Origin: an uncultured Oscillospiraceae bacterium
Lineage (GTDB): Bacteria > Bacillota > Clostridia > Oscillospirales > Oscillospiraceae
Length of the DNA stretch: 47,558 nt
Assembly: GCA_944385705.1 (NCBI GenBank)
Contig: CALWYF010000015.1
Span: forward strand, 1 to 47,558
Reading direction: 5' to 3'
The notes beneath the pieces are model-generated. The model did no database searches and had not been told where the DNA came from. It saw nothing but the letters and a program-made list of their open reading frames with translations. Position 1 is the first letter of the stretch; every line of letters begins with the position of its first letter. The position numbers and the translations under genes were made by a program. Shown piece by piece: positions 1-7,274 of the stretch.

Positions 1-77
1 TGGTGGGAACAACTGGACTCGAACCAGTGACCCCCTGCTTGTAAGGCAGGTGCTCTAACCAGCTGAGCTATGCTCCC
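1..77 (-). tRNA. tRNA-Val (anticodon TAC)
   Basis: Read on the minus strand this folds as a full cloverleaf. The acceptor GGGAGCA pairs with TGTTCCC, the anticodon stem CCTGC/GCAGG encloses loop CTTACAA with anticodon TAC, and the T arm carries GGTTCGAGTCC. The CCA end is encoded in the DNA at positions 1-3. TAC reads GUA and wobble valine codons. Confidence 0.95.
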
Positions 78-93
78 GCGTGACAGCTAGGTA

Positions 94-122
94 ATAATAC
101 TAAATATTTCCCGATTTGTCAA
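94..122 (-). promoter_or_regulatory. Sigma-A promoter of tRNA-Val
   Basis: On the minus strand a perfect -35 TTGACA (117-122) is followed after 17 bp by TATTAT (94-99), about 17 nt upstream of the first tRNA base. The match and spacing are those of a strong housekeeping promoter. It lies between the end of hslO and the tRNA, so the tRNA does not depend on the upstream operon. Confidence 0.8.
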
Positions 123-182
123 CACCTATTTCAAATTTTCACAAATTTTATTTTAAACCTTTAAAACCCGGGAAAATCGGAC

Positions 183-1088
183 TCAATTCTCTTCGGGAAC
201 GTTACCGGCCTCGCTGCTTTTTTCCTCAGCTATTCTGTGAAGCTCATCCACACTGAAGCTGTAAACCTTATCGCAGAACTGGCAGCTTACTGATATATCC
301 TGTCCCTGAGCTATCATGTCCTCCAGCTCTGAAAGATCTATGCAGCTCAGCGCCTCTTCCACCCGTTCCCGGCTGCAATAACAGCGGTACTCCACCGGTA
401 CTTCCCCCACCACGTGATACTCAAAGCCTCTGAGCACCTGGCGGAAGAGCTCCTCCTCACCGTCCTCACTGAGGACGGTGGTGAGCTGGTCCATGGTGAA
501 GATGTTATCCTCCAGTTTATCTATAATGCTGTCATCCGCTCCGGGCATCAGCTGTACTATAAAGCCGCCGGCAGCCTTAATGCTCAGGTCCTTGTCCACC
601 AGAACGCCCAGAGCGCAGGCGGAGGGCACCTGTTCGCTCTCCAGCAGGTAGGCGGTTATATCCTCGGCTATCTCGCCGCTGACAAGCTCTGTGGAGCCTA
701 TATATGGCTCCTTCAGACCTATATCCCGACTGACGGTGAGCAGGCCGTCCCGGCCCACGGCGCCGCCCACATCCAGCTTTCCGTCAGAGCGCAGAGGGAG
801 ATCTGCTTTGGGATTTCCCACGTATCCCCGGACATTTCCGCCGGAGTCGGACACAGCCACGATGCTGCCTATTGGCCCTCCGCCGTTTATGCGCAGGGTC
901 AGAGTGGCATCGTCTTCCTTCATCATATCCCCCATGAGAGAGGCTGCGCAGAGGCTGCGCCCCAAGGCAGCAGAAGCGGTGGGAGATGTGCCGTGTATCT
1001 CCCTGGCCCGCTGCACCAAGTCTTTTGCGGTAATGACCGCCATCTTTATACTGCCGTCACCGGCGGTTGCTCTTATTATCTTATCCAT
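183..1088 (-). CDS. hslO: Hsp33 redox-regulated chaperone
   Basis: The 301-residue protein matches the full Hsp33 family length. The N-terminal core starts MDKIIRATAGDGSIK and holds the family stretch around RINGGGPIGSI. The C-terminal zinc switch is complete: CYC (family CxC) near residue 237 and CQFC (CxxC) near residue 271. In the family, oxidation of these cysteines releases zinc and unfolds a linker, turning the protein into an ATP-independent cytoplasmic holdase. It is the last gene of a minus-strand run with a methyltransferase 9 bp upstream and yerC before that. An oxidative-stress chaperone fits an anaerobe exposed to transient oxygen. No strong terminator is visible in the AT-rich gap before the tRNA-Val promoter. 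Confidence 0.95.
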   Translation of the reverse strand: MDKIIRATAGDGSIKMAVITAKDLVQRAREIHGTSPTASAALGRSLCAASLMGDMMKEDDATLTLRINGGGPIGSIVAVSDSGGNVRGYVGNPKADLPLRSDGKLDVGGAVGRDGLLTVSRDIGLKEPYIGSTELVSGEIAEDITAYLLESEQVPSACALGVLVDKDLSIKAAGGFIVQLMPGADDSIIDKLEDNIFTMDQLTTVLSEDGEEELFRQVLRGFEYHVVGEVPVEYRCYCSRERVEEALSCIDLSELEDMIAQGQDISVSCQFCDKVYSFSVDELHRIAEEKSSEAGNVPEEN

Positions 1089-1097
1089 AAAAAGCTC

Positions 1098-1826
1098 CTA
1101 TTGCTGTCTTACAGCTGTAATGAAAAGTCTGCCCTGAGTCCCCTGGGGACAGTCGGAACGCAGGGACACATTGCAAAAGCCCGCCTGCTCCAGCAGCTCT
1201 TTCAGCTTCAAAGGCTCGTGGGCATATTCCACATGCTCCTCGCTCTCCCGTTCCCAGAGCCGGCCATGCCGGGAGAAGATATCCATCCCGTAGATTATGG
1301 CCGGCAGCTCCTCATCAAAATCCGCCCGCCACAGGCAGAGCAGATCCTCCTTCTCATCTACAAATATTTTTCCGTCCAGGCTCCTCAGGAAGTCCGGAGT
1401 ACGGATATCGAAGATAAGCAGGCCTTCCGGCCGCACGAAAAGGTGCAGACGGTGAAAGACCTCCGGCAGCTGCTCCGGAGGTATATAGTTCATTCCGTCC
1501 AGAGAGCAGACTGCTGCATCCACCGTGCCGTAGAGGTCCAGCTCTGCGGCCTCCTGGCAGAGGAACAGCGGAGGCGGCTCCAGCCCGGCGGCTTTGGCCT
1601 GGGCCTCCATGAGCATCTCGGTGGAGGCATCCACGGCTATCATGTCATAGCCCCGGCGGGCAAGCTCGCAGCTGAGGGTGCCGGTGCCGCAGCACAGATC
1701 CAGCAGCAGGCGGAATTCTCCGCCCTGCCGCCGAAATTCTTCTTCATAAAAATCCGCAAATTCGCCGTAGGGCACGTCTCCGGTGAGGCTGTCATACCAA
1801 GGGGCCAGAAAGCTGTAGCAGCTCAC
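1098..1826 (-). CDS. Class I SAM-dependent methyltransferase
   Basis: This 242-residue protein has a Rossmann methyltransferase core. Motif I reads LLLDLCCGTGTLS near residue 45, an acidic residue follows in DMIAVDAS, and VDAAVCSLDGMNYI corresponds to motif IV. The general family acts on small molecules, RNA or protein, and the sequence does not show which. It begins with MSCYSFLAPWYDSL, a form common in the YodH/UbiE-like branch of Firmicutes. Its start overlaps the stop of yerC by about 4 bp, implying translational coupling, and it precedes hslO by 9 bp. The neighbours do not identify the substrate. Confidence 0.85.
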   Translation of the reverse strand: MSCYSFLAPWYDSLTGDVPYGEFADFYEEEFRRQGGEFRLLLDLCCGTGTLSCELARRGYDMIAVDASTEMLMEAQAKAAGLEPPPLFLCQEAAELDLYGTVDAAVCSLDGMNYIPPEQLPEVFHRLHLFVRPEGLLIFDIRTPDFLRSLDGKIFVDEKEDLLCLWRADFDEELPAIIYGMDIFSRHGRLWERESEEHVEYAHEPLKLKELLEQAGFCNVSLRSDCPQGTQGRLFITAVRQQ

Positions 1827-2119
1827 TTCTCCTGCTCCTTCATGCGGTCAAAAACTATGGAATAGCCGCCGCTGCCGTACTGCAGGGAGCGGTTGACCCG
1901 GCTGATGGTGGCGCTGGAGGCGCCGGTCTCCGCCAGAATATCATTGTATATCATGCCCTCGTTGAGGCAGCTGGCCACCTGGTAGCGCTGCTCCATGGCC
2001 ATGAGCTCGGACACGGTGCATAAATCGTCAAAAAAGCGCATGCACTCATCCACATCCCGCAGGGACAGAATAGCCTTGTACATATTCTCGTTGCGGGGCT
2101 TCTTGGGAAGCTTGTTCAT
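1823..2119 (-). CDS. yerC: YerC/YecD family TrpR-like regulator
   Basis: A 98-residue protein of the YerC/TrpR-like superfamily. The core EQRYQVASCLNEGMIYNDIL followed by TGASSATISRVNRSL is the helix-turn-helix that resembles the Trp repressor DNA-binding unit. I place the start at the ATG at 2119 because GGAGG lies 5 nt upstream of it; the in-frame ATG four codons earlier overlaps that Shine-Dalgarno sequence. Homologues are small cytoplasmic DNA-binding proteins of poorly known function in Firmicutes. It leads a three-gene minus-strand run with the methyltransferase and hslO. Its ligand, if any, is not evident. Confidence 0.88.
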   Translation of the reverse strand: MNKLPKKPRNENMYKAILSLRDVDECMRFFDDLCTVSELMAMEQRYQVASCLNEGMIYNDILAETGASSATISRVNRSLQYGSGGYSIVFDRMKEQEK

Positions 2120-2263
2120 AGTTACCTCCATATGTGTTTTTCATTCACCATTTAATATGTTACATCAATAAATCCGAAAAGTAAAGAAACTTTTTTACAT
2201 TGCAGACAGGCAAGGGGCATATGTAAAGTTTACTTAAATTTTGATTTATAGAGGTAAAAGCTC

Positions 2264-2292
2264 TTGCGTAAAATTGACTGACAAGATATAAT
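2264..2292 (+). promoter_or_regulatory. Sigma-A promoter of nfeD-SPFH
   Basis: TTGCGT (2264-2269), a 17-bp spacer and a perfect TATAAT (2287-2292) lie about 60 bp before the nfeD start. The surrounding gap between divergent yerC and nfeD (2120-2353) is AT-rich and otherwise shows no structure I can name. Confidence 0.6.
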
Positions 2293-2353
2293 CGGATGCA
2301 TAGAAATACGTTTTCCATTTCCTGATATGACGGGAATGGGGAAAGGAGACACA

Positions 2354-2806
2354 ATGCCTTTAATATACGAGCCCGTAAGCGTGAACATGCCGGCAGTTTG
2401 GCTGGTGCTGATGATCATTTTGCTGGTGATAGAAGGCGTGGTGCCGGGGCTGGTGTCCATCTGGTTTGCTCTGGGAGCCCTGGCCGCTCTGCTCTCCGCC
2501 ATCGTTGGGGCACCCCTCTGGCTCCAGATAGTCTGGTTTTTGCTGATCTCCGTGGTCAGCCTTATCCTCACCCGGCCTCTGGCTAAAAAGTATGTCAACT
2601 CCAAGACCACTCCCACCAATGCCGATATGCTTATAGGGCAGGAATGCGTCGTTACGGAAGCGATAGACAATGTGCTGGGCCTGGGGGCCGTCACCGTGGG
2701 AGGCAAGGTATGGACGGCAAGAACGGAAAATCCGGATATCAAGGCTGCCATAGGGCAGACTATGACCGTTGTCCGTATCGAGGGCGTCAAGCTCATCGTT
2801 AGGTAA
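2354..2806 (+). CDS. NfeD-like membrane protein
   Basis: About 150 residues. Two or three hydrophobic segments (roughly residues 10-35 and 38-65, including PAVWLVLMIILLVIEGVVPG) are followed by a soluble C-terminal OB-fold domain with IGQECVVTEAIDNVLGLGAVTVGG. This is the short NfeD type without the N-terminal protease. The ATG at 2354 is chosen because AAAGGAG sits just upstream; the in-frame ATG at 2327 lacks one. NfeD proteins are typically encoded next to an SPFH/flotillin partner, and the next gene is exactly that, 35 bp downstream. Together such pairs organise membrane microdomains or help membrane protein quality control; that role is inferred from family knowledge. Confidence 0.88.
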   Translation: MPLIYEPVSVNMPAVWLVLMIILLVIEGVVPGLVSIWFALGALAALLSAIVGAPLWLQIVWFLLISVVSLILTRPLAKKYVNSKTTPTNADMLIGQECVVTEAIDNVLGLGAVTVGGKVWTARTENPDIKAAIGQTMTVVRIEGVKLIVR

Positions 2807-2841
2807 AAAAATTTTTTATAGGGATATTAGGAGGATTGAAC

Positions 2842-3741
2842 ATGCAATACGTTCTCATCGCGCTGATCCTGGTCATCGTTATCATTCTCATCCGCTGCAT
2901 ACGCATTGTCCAGCAGGCAAAAGCCTATGTCATCGAGTTCCTTGGGGCCTATAAGACCACCTGGACCGTGGGCATCCACTTCAAGCTCCCCTTTGTGGAG
3001 CGGGTGGCCAAGATAGTCTCCCTGAAAGAGCAGGTTGCGGACTTCCCCCCTCAGCCCGTTATCACCAAGGATAACGTCACCATGCAGATCGACACCGTGG
3101 TCTACTTCCAGATCACCGACCCCAAGCTCTACACCTACGGCATTGAGCAGCCCCTGGTGGCCATCGAGAATCTCTCCGCCACTACTCTGCGTAACATCAT
3201 AGGCGACCTGGAGCTGGACCAGTGCCTTACCAGCCGTGACATTATAAATTCCAAGATGCGCACCATTCTGGACGAGGCCACCGACCCCTGGGGCATCAAG
3301 GTCAACCGCGTTGAGCTGAAGAACATTCTGCCTCCCAAGGAGATTCAGAACGCCATGGAGAAGCAGATGAAGGCCGAGCGTGAGCGCCGTGAAGCCATCC
3401 TCAGAGCTGAGGGTGAGAAGCGGGCCGCCATTCTGGAGGCCGAAGGCGAGAAGGAATCCGCCATACTCCGGGCCGACGCCAAGAAGCAGCAGCAGATACT
3501 GGAGGCCGAAGGTAAGGCCGAAGCCATTTTGAAGGTCCAGACCGCCACCGCCGAGAGTATACGCCTGATAAACGAGGCTGCCCCCTCCGAGGCCGTGGTG
3601 AAGCTGAAGGCCCTGGAAGCCTTCTCCGCCGCCGCCGACGGCAAGGCCACAAAGATAATCATTCCCAGTGAGATTCAGGGTCTGGCAGGCCTGGCCAGCG
3701 GAGTTCTGGAGAGCGTAAAGTCCGACAAGGCCGCCCAATAA
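2842..3741 (+). CDS. SPFH/Band 7 (stomatin-like) membrane protein
   Basis: 299 residues. A single N-terminal membrane anchor (YVLIALILVIVIILI) is followed by the band-7 domain (FLGAYKTTWTVGIHFKLPFVERV and IDTVVYFQITDPKLYTYGIEQP in adjacent blocks). A long charged coiled coil (about 170-235, repeated LRAEGEK/LEAEGEK) leads to a C-terminal segment rich in small residues. This is QmcA/slipin organisation. The ATG at 2842 has AGGAGG 7 nt upstream; an in-frame TTG two codons earlier is less likely. It follows nfeD and a terminator follows it, so the two form a bicistron. SPFH proteins oligomerise in membrane rafts and modulate proteases or fluidity. Confidence 0.92.
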   Translation: MQYVLIALILVIVIILIRCIRIVQQAKAYVIEFLGAYKTTWTVGIHFKLPFVERVAKIVSLKEQVADFPPQPVITKDNVTMQIDTVVYFQITDPKLYTYGIEQPLVAIENLSATTLRNIIGDLELDQCLTSRDIINSKMRTILDEATDPWGIKVNRVELKNILPPKEIQNAMEKQMKAERERREAILRAEGEKRAAILEAEGEKESAILRADAKKQQQILEAEGKAEAILKVQTATAESIRLINEAAPSEAVVKLKALEAFSAAADGKATKIIIPSEIQGLAGLASGVLESVKSDKAAQ

Positions 3742-3765
3742 ACAGATATAAAACAAAAGCGGTTT

Positions 3766-3796
3766 AAGACCGGCGGCAATTTCCCGCCGGTCTTTT
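3766..3796 (+). terminator. Rho-independent terminator after the SPFH gene
   Basis: An 11-bp GC-rich stem (AAGACCGGCGG paired with CCGCCGGTCTT) with loop CAATTTC is followed by TTTTG. It closes the nfeD-SPFH unit before the hexokinase gene. Confidence 0.85.
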
Positions 3797-3824
3797 GATG
3801 ATGTAAAAAGAGAGGAGAATATAT

Positions 3825-5099
3825 ATGAGCCTTGCTCATGATTTTCTGGTAAAACATCACATGGAGCCGGAGCGAATAGTTCCGGCAGAGCTGGCCGGAG
3901 CCATGGCGGAGGACATGCGCCGGGGCCTCAAGGGTGAAAAAAGCTCCCTGCCCATGATAGCTACATACCTGAGCAATGACGGCACCGTACCTGAAGGCGC
4001 CTGTGCCGCCGTTATAGATGCCGGGGGCACAAATTTCCGCAGCGCCCTGGTGCGCTTTACCCCGGGCGGCTATCAGGTGGAGGATCTGGGCCGCTGGAAA
4101 ATGCCCGGCATTGACAAGCCCTGTACCTGGAACGAATTCATTGCCTTTACCGCAGACCACATTCAGCACCTTATGGACAGGACGGATGTGATAGGCTTCT
4201 GCTTTTCCTATAATGCGGAGATCACCCCGGATATGGACGGCAAGGTGAAGCGCATAGACAAGGAAGTGGTCATCAGCGGCTGTGAGAATCAGCTGGTAGC
4301 GGCCTCCCTGAAGGAAGAGCTTAGCCGCCGGGGCATAGAGGGCAAGAAGATTGTCATACTAAACGACACGGCGGCGGCGCTGCTCGGCGGTACCGTAACT
4401 CTGGATAAGAGCGCCTACAGCGGCTTTATCGGCCAGATAAGCGGCACCGGTACCAACACCTGCACCTCAGTGCCCAGAGAGATGATTGAGAAGCTTGGGC
4501 TGAAAGGAAGCCGGGGCATGCTGGTCAACCTGGAGTCTGGCATGTATAACGGCATTGAAAGCGGAGACTTTGACCTGCTGCTGGACCGGGAGAGCAACAA
4601 TCCCGGGGATAAGGATTTTGAGAAAAAAACGGCTGGGGTCTACCTTGGGGAGCTTTGCCGCCTGATGCTTCTGGCTGCCGGTGAGGAAGGCTTTATAAGT
4701 GCCGACAGTCTGGAAAAGGCCCGGGCTCTGGGCCATATAGATTCCGCTGTGATCGACGCCTGGTCAGCCGGAGACAGACTGGATGAGATAGCTGCAAACC
4801 CGGCCGACGGAGACTTTGCGCAGGAGCTTAGCCTCTCCCTCTTCCAGCGCTCCGCCCGCTGCATGTGCGTGAACCTCCTGGCAATAGCCCTGCTGATCAG
4901 TGCAGGCAAAGAGGCCGACAAGCCTGTCTGTGTCTGTGCCGAGGGCTCTCTGATCCAGCGCAGTCACTATTACCGCCCCACACTGGAGAAGCTGCTGGAC
5001 ACCGAGGGGCGGGAAAAGCTGGGGCTCCATTTCAGGCTTTTTGTTGGCAGCGAGACTACTTTGCCCGGTTCCGCCGCCGCCGCTTTATTGAACTGCTGA
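3825..5099 (+). CDS. Eukaryotic-type hexokinase family sugar kinase
   Basis: 424 residues resembling the classical hexokinase/glucokinase fold rather than the bacterial ROK or Glk type. Recognisable in order: phosphate-1 motif VIDAGGTNFRSALV (about residue 65); sugar-binding stretch GFCFSYNAEIT; LNDTAAALLGG (phosphate-2 region with catalytic Asp); GQISGTGTNTC; and LVNLESGMYNG, matching the eukaryotic VNTEWGAF block. Adenosine-motif glycines occur near EGSLIQRSHYY at the C-terminus. The family phosphorylates hexoses at C6 with ATP, feeding glycolysis; sugar preference cannot be read here. The start has AGAGGAG upstream. A hydroxyacid dehydrogenase follows 30 bp downstream and may be cotranscribed. 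Confidence 0.85.
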   Translation: MSLAHDFLVKHHMEPERIVPAELAGAMAEDMRRGLKGEKSSLPMIATYLSNDGTVPEGACAAVIDAGGTNFRSALVRFTPGGYQVEDLGRWKMPGIDKPCTWNEFIAFTADHIQHLMDRTDVIGFCFSYNAEITPDMDGKVKRIDKEVVISGCENQLVAASLKEELSRRGIEGKKIVILNDTAAALLGGTVTLDKSAYSGFIGQISGTGTNTCTSVPREMIEKLGLKGSRGMLVNLESGMYNGIESGDFDLLLDRESNNPGDKDFEKKTAGVYLGELCRLMLLAAGEEGFISADSLEKARALGHIDSAVIDAWSAGDRLDEIAANPADGDFAQELSLSLFQRSARCMCVNLLAIALLISAGKEADKPVCVCAEGSLIQRSHYYRPTLEKLLDTEGREKLGLHFRLFVGSETTLPGSAAAALLNC

Positions 5100-5129
5100 A
5101 AACGAAAACAATATAACGAGGTATATAAA

Positions 5130-6089
5130 ATGAAACTTACAGTCATCGACGGATACACCATGAACCCCGGAGACCTGAGCTGGGAACAGTATGAAAAGTT
5201 TGGTGAGCTTCGGGTCTTCGACCACTCCACCAGCGATGAGGACGAGGTCATCAGACGGATAGGAGATTCGGATATAGTAATTGCAAACAAGTCCAGGGTC
5301 ACCCGGCGGGTCATTGACGCCTGTCCCAACATCCGGTTCATTGCAGTCCAGGCCACAGGCTACGATCCCATAGACTACGTATACGCCCGGGAGAAGGGCA
5401 TTCCCGTGTCCAATGTTCCCGCCTACGGCACCGACTCCGTTGCCCAGTTTGCCATCGCTCTGCTGCTGGAGATATGCGGCCACGCCGGACATCATGATCA
5501 GGCAGTGCATCAGGGGAAATGGGCCCAGTGCGGCGACTGGTGCTTCTGGGACTACCCCATGATAGAGCTCTCCGGCAAGACCATGGGCATCATAGGCTTT
5601 GGACGTATAGGCCAGGCAGTTGGACGCATTGCCTCCGCCCTTGGCATGAAGGTTCTGGCCTACAACCGCAGCCGCAGCGAAAGCGGGGCAAAGATAGCCG
5701 AATATGTGGGACTGGACGAACTTTTGGCCAGAGCAGACGTTATCTCCCTGCACTGTCCGGCTTTCCCGGAAACCGTCGGCATGATCAACAAGGAAACCAT
5801 CGCTAAGATGAAAGACGGGGTCATCCTCATAAATAACAGCCGGGGGGCACTGGTGGTGGAGCAGGATCTGGCCGAGGCTCTCAACTCCGGCAAGATTGCC
5901 GCAGCAGCATTGGACGTGGTCAGCAGCGAGCCCATCAACGATGACAATCCCCTGCTCAGCGCCAAGAACTGTCTTATAACTCCCCACATAAGCTGGGCTC
6001 CCAAAGAGAGCCGCCAGCGCATCATGGATTGCACCGAGGAGAATATCCGCTGCTTCCTGGCCGGAAAGCCCCAAAATGTGGTGAATTAA
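5130..6089 (+). CDS. D-2-hydroxyacid dehydrogenase (glycerate dehydrogenase-like)
   Basis: 319 residues, full length for the family. The N-terminal substrate half includes ANKSRVTRRVIDACPNIRFI. The Rossmann NAD-binding core has GIIGFGRIGQAVG near residue 155. The catalytic triad appears as Arg in INNSRGALV, Glu in VSSEPIND and His in TPHISWAPKE. The whole resembles HprA/hydroxypyruvate reductase enzymes, which interconvert 2-oxoacids and D-2-hydroxyacids in the cytoplasm. Family members differ in substrate, so glycerate, lactate or a branched hydroxyacid are all possible. It sits behind the hexokinase gene, which does not settle the substrate. Confidence 0.88.
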   Translation: MKLTVIDGYTMNPGDLSWEQYEKFGELRVFDHSTSDEDEVIRRIGDSDIVIANKSRVTRRVIDACPNIRFIAVQATGYDPIDYVYAREKGIPVSNVPAYGTDSVAQFAIALLLEICGHAGHHDQAVHQGKWAQCGDWCFWDYPMIELSGKTMGIIGFGRIGQAVGRIASALGMKVLAYNRSRSESGAKIAEYVGLDELLARADVISLHCPAFPETVGMINKETIAKMKDGVILINNSRGALVVEQDLAEALNSGKIAAAALDVVSSEPINDDNPLLSAKNCLITPHISWAPKESRQRIMDCTEENIRCFLAGKPQNVVN

Positions 6090-6101
6090 GAACTTTATGA
6101 C

Positions 6102-6130
6102 TTGCGCCGCTGCGGCTCATATGGTATAAT
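6102..6130 (+). promoter_or_regulatory. Sigma-A promoter of the small export protein gene
   Basis: TTGCGC (6102-6107), exactly 17 bp, then a perfect TATAAT (6125-6130), 66 bp before the start of the next gene. GCCGCTGCGGC in the spacer is a small inverted repeat that could be an operator, but this is weak. Confidence 0.6.
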
Positions 6131-6195
6131 CAGCGGCGTTGCCGGGGATTGTGCGGCGACGTAACACAAGAAAAAAATGAATTTGGAGAAAATAC

Positions 6196-6675
6196 ATGTT
6201 TGAATGGTTGACGGCCACCGATGCCGGCAGATTCCTTACCACCTTCTTTATATCCATGCTCCCTATAGTTGAACTGAGAGCCGGACTGCCTTACGGCATA
6301 GCTCTTGGTCTGGACTATCCCCTGGCCCTTACTGCCGCACTGGTGGGCAATATGATTCCCGTTCCCTTTATCGTGGTGTACATCCGGCGTGTCTTTGTCT
6401 GGCTCAGAGCTCACTTTAAAAAGATGGACAGCTTCATTACCAAGCTGGAGAAAAAGGCCCACCTGAAGGGAGAAACGGTAAGGAAGTATGGCCCCTTGGG
6501 TCTGCTGATTTTCGTGGCCATCCCCCTTCCGGGCACAGGAGCCTGGACCGGTGCTCTCATTGCCGCATTACTGGATATGCGTCTGAAAAGCGCAGTGCCC
6601 AGCATCTTTCTGGGTGTATGTATTGCAGCAACTATAATGACCCTCCTCACCTTCGGCGTCATCCACATAGTCTGA
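6196..6675 (+). CDS. Small multidrug export family membrane protein (COG2426)
   Basis: 159 residues. The conserved FISMLPIVELRAGLPYGIALGLD block and AIPLPGTGAWTGALIAALLDM block are the signature of the Sm_multidrug_ex family (PF06695). Hydrophobic segments occur at roughly 10-30, 40-65, 95-120 and 130-155, so it is an integral membrane protein. Despite the family name, drug export is poorly supported and the physiological substrate is unknown. It has its own promoter and a strong terminator, so it is monocistronic. TTGGAGA precedes the ATG. Confidence 0.85.
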   Translation: MFEWLTATDAGRFLTTFFISMLPIVELRAGLPYGIALGLDYPLALTAALVGNMIPVPFIVVYIRRVFVWLRAHFKKMDSFITKLEKKAHLKGETVRKYGPLGLLIFVAIPLPGTGAWTGALIAALLDMRLKSAVPSIFLGVCIAATIMTLLTFGVIHIV

Positions 6676-6708
6676 GACAGTATACGGCGGCTATAAAGCC
6701 ATCTGAAC

Positions 6709-6752
6709 CACGGCCCGGAAAGCAAAAGAGCTTTCCGGGCCGTGTATTTTTT
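6709..6752 (+). terminator. Strong rho-independent terminator
   Basis: A perfect 14-bp stem (CACGGCCCGGAAAG paired with CTTTCCGGGCCGTG) with loop CAAAAGAG is followed by TATTTTTTC. It insulates the upstream export gene from the bil operon promoter. Confidence 0.93.
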
Positions 6753-6803
6753 CAGCTCTCTGACTCAATATTTAAATTCAGTTCACAATTTTTTTGCGTA
6801 TTT

Positions 6804-6820
6804 ACTTGACTTAGTCAAGT
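6804..6820 (+). promoter_or_regulatory. Palindromic operator 1 of bilQRS
   Basis: ACTTGACTTAGTCAAGT is a 7-3-7 perfect inverted repeat. It covers the -35 hexamer TTGACT. A near-identical copy lies 27 bp downstream centre to centre, which is between two and three helical turns. A dimeric MarR protein would be expected to bind each palindrome. Confidence 0.85.
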
Positions 6821-6833
6821 AAAAGAGTATACT
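6806..6833 (+). promoter_or_regulatory. Promoter of bilQRS embedded in operators
   Basis: TTGACT (6806-6811), a 16-bp spacer and TATACT (6828-6833). The -35 element lies inside operator 1 and the -10 element overlaps the left edge of operator 2, so occupancy of either palindrome would block RNA polymerase. This arrangement predicts autorepression by the MarR protein encoded immediately downstream. Confidence 0.75.
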
Positions 6834-6847
6834 TGACATAGTCAAGT
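6831..6847 (+). promoter_or_regulatory. Palindromic operator 2 of bilQRS
   Basis: ACTTGACATAGTCAAGT is identical to operator 1 except at one central base. It overlaps the end of the -10 element and the expected transcription start, and lies just upstream of the bilQ Shine-Dalgarno AAAGGAG. Confidence 0.85.
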
Positions 6848-6863
6848 TAAAGGAGCTGAGGAT

Positions 6864-7274
6864 ATGTTTCAAACCCTTGCCTATTTTGCAACGGTTTTTT
6901 ATCGGGATTTTACGGCCTATACCACGGGCCGGCTGCACAAGCTGGGGCTGAGCTTTGGCCTGCTTTTTCCCCTGATATATGTGGGCAAACATCCGGGCTG
7001 TACCCAGGGGGAGCTTACGTCGGCCCTGGGGCTGGACTGGGGATATTCCCAGCGCAGTATTGCCAGGCTTGTGGAGGATGGATTCCTGACGCGGGAGAAG
7101 TCCGGCCGGGCCTATCGCCTGAACCTAAGTGAAAAGGGGCAGGAAGCGTTTAGCCTGAGCCATCAGGTATTTTATGACTGGGATCAGGAGCGCTTGTCAG
7201 CCCTGGAACCGGAGGAGAGAGAGCGGCTGATTGCCCTGCTTGCAAAAGTCAAGAGGAAAGATAAGGAACGGTAA
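6864..7274 (+). CDS. bilQ: MarR-family regulator (BilQ-like)
   Basis: 136 residues with a MarR winged helix. KHPGCTQGELTSALGLDWGYSQRSIARLVEDGFLTREKSGRAYRLNLSEKGQEAF contains the recognition helix, wing and the typical T-x-x-G-x-x-x-F end in adjacent blocks. It heads a three-gene operon; its TAA stop overlaps the ATG of the next gene in TAATG, so the two are translationally coupled. Two 17-bp palindromes overlapping the promoter are its probable targets. In the described bilirubin-reduction locus the MarR gene preceding bilR is called bilQ; the assignment rests mainly on bilR next door. Whether bilirubin or another ligand relieves repression is an inference. Confidence 0.85.
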   Translation: MFQTLAYFATVFYRDFTAYTTGRLHKLGLSFGLLFPLIYVGKHPGCTQGELTSALGLDWGYSQRSIARLVEDGFLTREKSGRAYRLNLSEKGQEAFSLSHQVFYDWDQERLSALEPEERERLIALLAKVKRKDKER

